From Mesorhizobium sp. ES1-4 (GTDB taxonomy: Bacteria; Pseudomonadota; Alphaproteobacteria; Rhizobiales; Rhizobiaceae): a stretch of DNA of 64,000 bases. Positions 62,821-64,000 of this stretch are shown here, in pieces. Made by a program: the position numbers and the translations under genes. The stretch covers positions 186,001 through 250,000 of the forward strand of contig NZ_JAIUGV010000001.1 of the NCBI RefSeq assembly GCF_020164745.1. The letters run 5' to 3'. The notes under the pieces are model-generated. The model was not told the DNA's origin, searched no databases, and worked only from the letters and a program-made list of their open reading frames with translations. The first letter of the stretch is position 1, and each line of letters opens with the position of its first letter.

Positions 62821-63144
62821 ATGAAAACGGCCAAATTCGCGATCGGACAGGTGGTTCGCCACCGGCTGTTCCCGTTCCGAGGCATTATTTTCGACGTCGA
62901 CCCGCAATTCGCCAACACCGATGAATGGTACGAAGCCATCCCCGCCGACGTAAGGCCGCGCAAGGACCAGCCGTTCTACCACCTGCTCGCGGAAAACTCG
63001 GAAACCGAATATATCGCCTATGTGTCGGAACAGAATCTGCTCGAGGATCAGTCGGGGGAACCGGTCCGCCATCCGCAGATCAAGGAAATGTTCGACAAGA
63101 AGCCTGATGGGCACTACGAGCCGAAACGGCATTCCAGGCACTGA
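62821..63144 (+). CDS. hspQ: Heat shock protein HspQ
   Basis: A 107-residue member of the HspQ/YccV hemimethylated-DNA-binding family. Signatures are FAIGQVVRHRLFPFRGIIFD, VDPQFANTDEWYEAIP and RKDQPFYHLLAENSETEYIA. In E. coli HspQ aids Lon as a specificity factor and affects DnaA turnover. A GTG at 62812 with AAGGA 8 bp upstream is a credible alternative start adding three residues. It lies 148 bp after the UbiH gene and converges on ialB with a bidirectional terminator between. Confidence 0.93.
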   Translation: MKTAKFAIGQVVRHRLFPFRGIIFDVDPQFANTDEWYEAIPADVRPRKDQPFYHLLAENSETEYIAYVSEQNLLEDQSGEPVRHPQIKEMFDKKPDGHYEPKRHSRH

Positions 63145-63173
63145 CTTCCGGTATACGGGTGCGGCCAGGAACG

Positions 63174-63202
63174 AAAAAAGCGGGGCATGACCCCGCTTTT
63201 TC
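63174..63202. terminator. Bidirectional terminator between hspQ and the IalB gene
   Basis: AAAAGCGGGG (63176-63185) pairs perfectly with CCCCGCTTTT (63191-63200) around CATGA. The plus strand continues with T and the minus strand likewise gives a T run, so it can end transcription from both convergent genes. Confidence 0.93.
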
Positions 63203-63230
63203 TTTGAAAGATGGAATAATCGACGCCGAC

Positions 63231-63860
63231 TCAGTTGGCGGTCTTCGCCTTGTCCTGCTCGTCCTTGAGTTTCTTGGCGAAATCCTGGTTGTTCTTGGCG
63301 ACGAAGTCCTGAAGCTTCTTCTGCCTGTCCTCGATGTCCGACTGCTGCAGCGGGGGGCCATCATAGGCGCCGCTGAAACCCTGCAGCGCGATCTTGATCG
63401 GGTTGGCCTGGTTCTGGAAGTTGATCGAGGTCAGCGTGATCCCCTGACCCTTCTTGAACGCGGCGACGAGCTGGTCGGTCAGCGGCACTTCCGCCACGCA
63501 ACGATCCGGGAAGCAGATGACATAGTCGAGCTTCTGCGCCTTACCGGTATCGATCTGCAGGCCGATGCCGGGAGGCACGAGGCGGCCGGTCGGCACTGTC
63601 ACCTGGAACACCTTGCGGTTCACCTTGCCTTTGAGCTCGATAAGGCTGACGCCGGTCACGAGCTGGCCGTTGCCCGCGGTGACGATGTTCTGGACATTGC
63701 AGATGTCGACGTCTTCCTGCTTGGTACAGGCCTTGAACCAGCCCTGCGGAATCTGCGGTTGCTGCTGCGCGGAGGCAGACGGAAGTCCCGCGCAGAGAAA
63801 GCCGACCACGCCTGCGGCCATGACCGACAGGCGGTACGCGTTGCTGTTCAGGCTCGTCAT
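63231..63860 (-). CDS. Invasion associated locus B (IalB) family protein
   Basis: Exported protein of 209 residues. A signal peptide (MTSLNSNAYRLSVMAAGVVG, then FLCAGLPSASAQ) precedes the IalB domain: GWFKACTKQEDVDICNVQNI, VPTGRLVPPGIGLQIDTGKA, and YVICFPDRCVAEVPLTDQLV, with two cysteine pairs that likely form disulfides. The C-terminal tail is Lys/Asp-rich. Named for a Bartonella factor, but widespread in free-living Rhizobiales with envelope functions. AGGAAG lies 8 bp before the ATG at 63860; a GTG 9 bp upstream is less likely. Confidence 0.92.
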   Translation of the reverse strand: MTSLNSNAYRLSVMAAGVVGFLCAGLPSASAQQQPQIPQGWFKACTKQEDVDICNVQNIVTAGNGQLVTGVSLIELKGKVNRKVFQVTVPTGRLVPPGIGLQIDTGKAQKLDYVICFPDRCVAEVPLTDQLVAAFKKGQGITLTSINFQNQANPIKIALQGFSGAYDGPPLQQSDIEDRQKKLQDFVAKNNQDFAKKLKDEQDKAKTAN

Positions 63861-64000
63861 GTCGTGCACTTCCTCTCAATAATCCTGGGACCGGCTTCTT
63901 CGTGCCTTGTGGTCCAGCTACCTGTTGCCAAAATGAGGCGACAGAATGACTTCGGACCGCGTGTTACACTGCAAGCGGTGTCGAATCCAGCCCGCCCACT

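Overview
The window is high-GC alphaproteobacterial chromosome. Gene content and order point to a member of the Rhizobiales, most likely Mesorhizobium or a close relative: lpdA-lipA-ratA, cinA/ispDF facing dusB-ntrBC-ntrYX-dat-hfq-hflX, metG/holB/tmk/dacF/rlpA, phosphatidylcholine synthase, an IalB-family protein, and two palindromic intergenic repeats of a rhizobial type. The genus call comes from recognition of protein style and synteny, not from a database search.

Layout. 1-3015 (+): 3' part of lpdA, a GlsB/YeaQ small membrane protein, lipA and a Coq10/RatA protein. 2991-4726 (-): CinA C-terminal protein and fused ispDF. 4868-14995 (+): dusB and the two nitrogen-responsive two-component systems NtrB/NtrC and NtrY/NtrX, then a D-amino-acid transaminase, hfq and hflX. 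15032-17130 (-): mazG and an aromatic aminotransferase. 17261-21085 (+): a histidine-phosphatase-fold protein without its catalytic histidine, an ECF sigma/anti-sigma pair, a Bax-inhibitor-1 protein and an aldose-epimerase-like protein. 21224-30655 (-): ureohydrolase, RibD-type reductase, then MBL hydrolase/tatD/metG and holB/tmk/dacF-like/rlpA.

30896-44267 is the accessory part. A P4-type integrase sits just downstream of a tRNA-Ser(UGA) gene. The last 14 bp of that tRNA recur as a direct repeat at 44254-44267, which defines an integrated element of about 13.3 kb. The element carries AlpA, a TraA/MobA relaxase with a Q-type oriT-like sequence in front of it, a truncated IS110 transposase, and a two-gene cargo: a 1457-residue autotransporter with 687-bp internal tandem repeats followed by a TIGR03032/DUF4915 protein. 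It has no type IV secretion genes, so it looks like an integrative mobilizable element or its remnant. Its right 1.6 kb is decayed DNA.

44515-64000 returns to backbone: two small proteins around a candidate sRNA, sterol-desaturase-like, alpha/beta hydrolase, DUF2161 nuclease-fold, DUF930 and TerC proteins, rimO, a LysR regulator divergent from a YdhR-like protein, a four-gene BMP-type nucleoside ABC importer, a quinone oxidoreductase, a DUF2182-DUF1326-pcsA operon, a UbiH-type hydroxylase, hspQ and an IalB-family protein.

The strongest points for follow-up are the tRNA-Ser element (att repeats, paired GGGGTAT arm repeats at both ends, oriT, autotransporter/DUF4915 cargo), the candidate sRNA at about 45186-45290, and three enzyme-fold proteins with missing catalytic residues.
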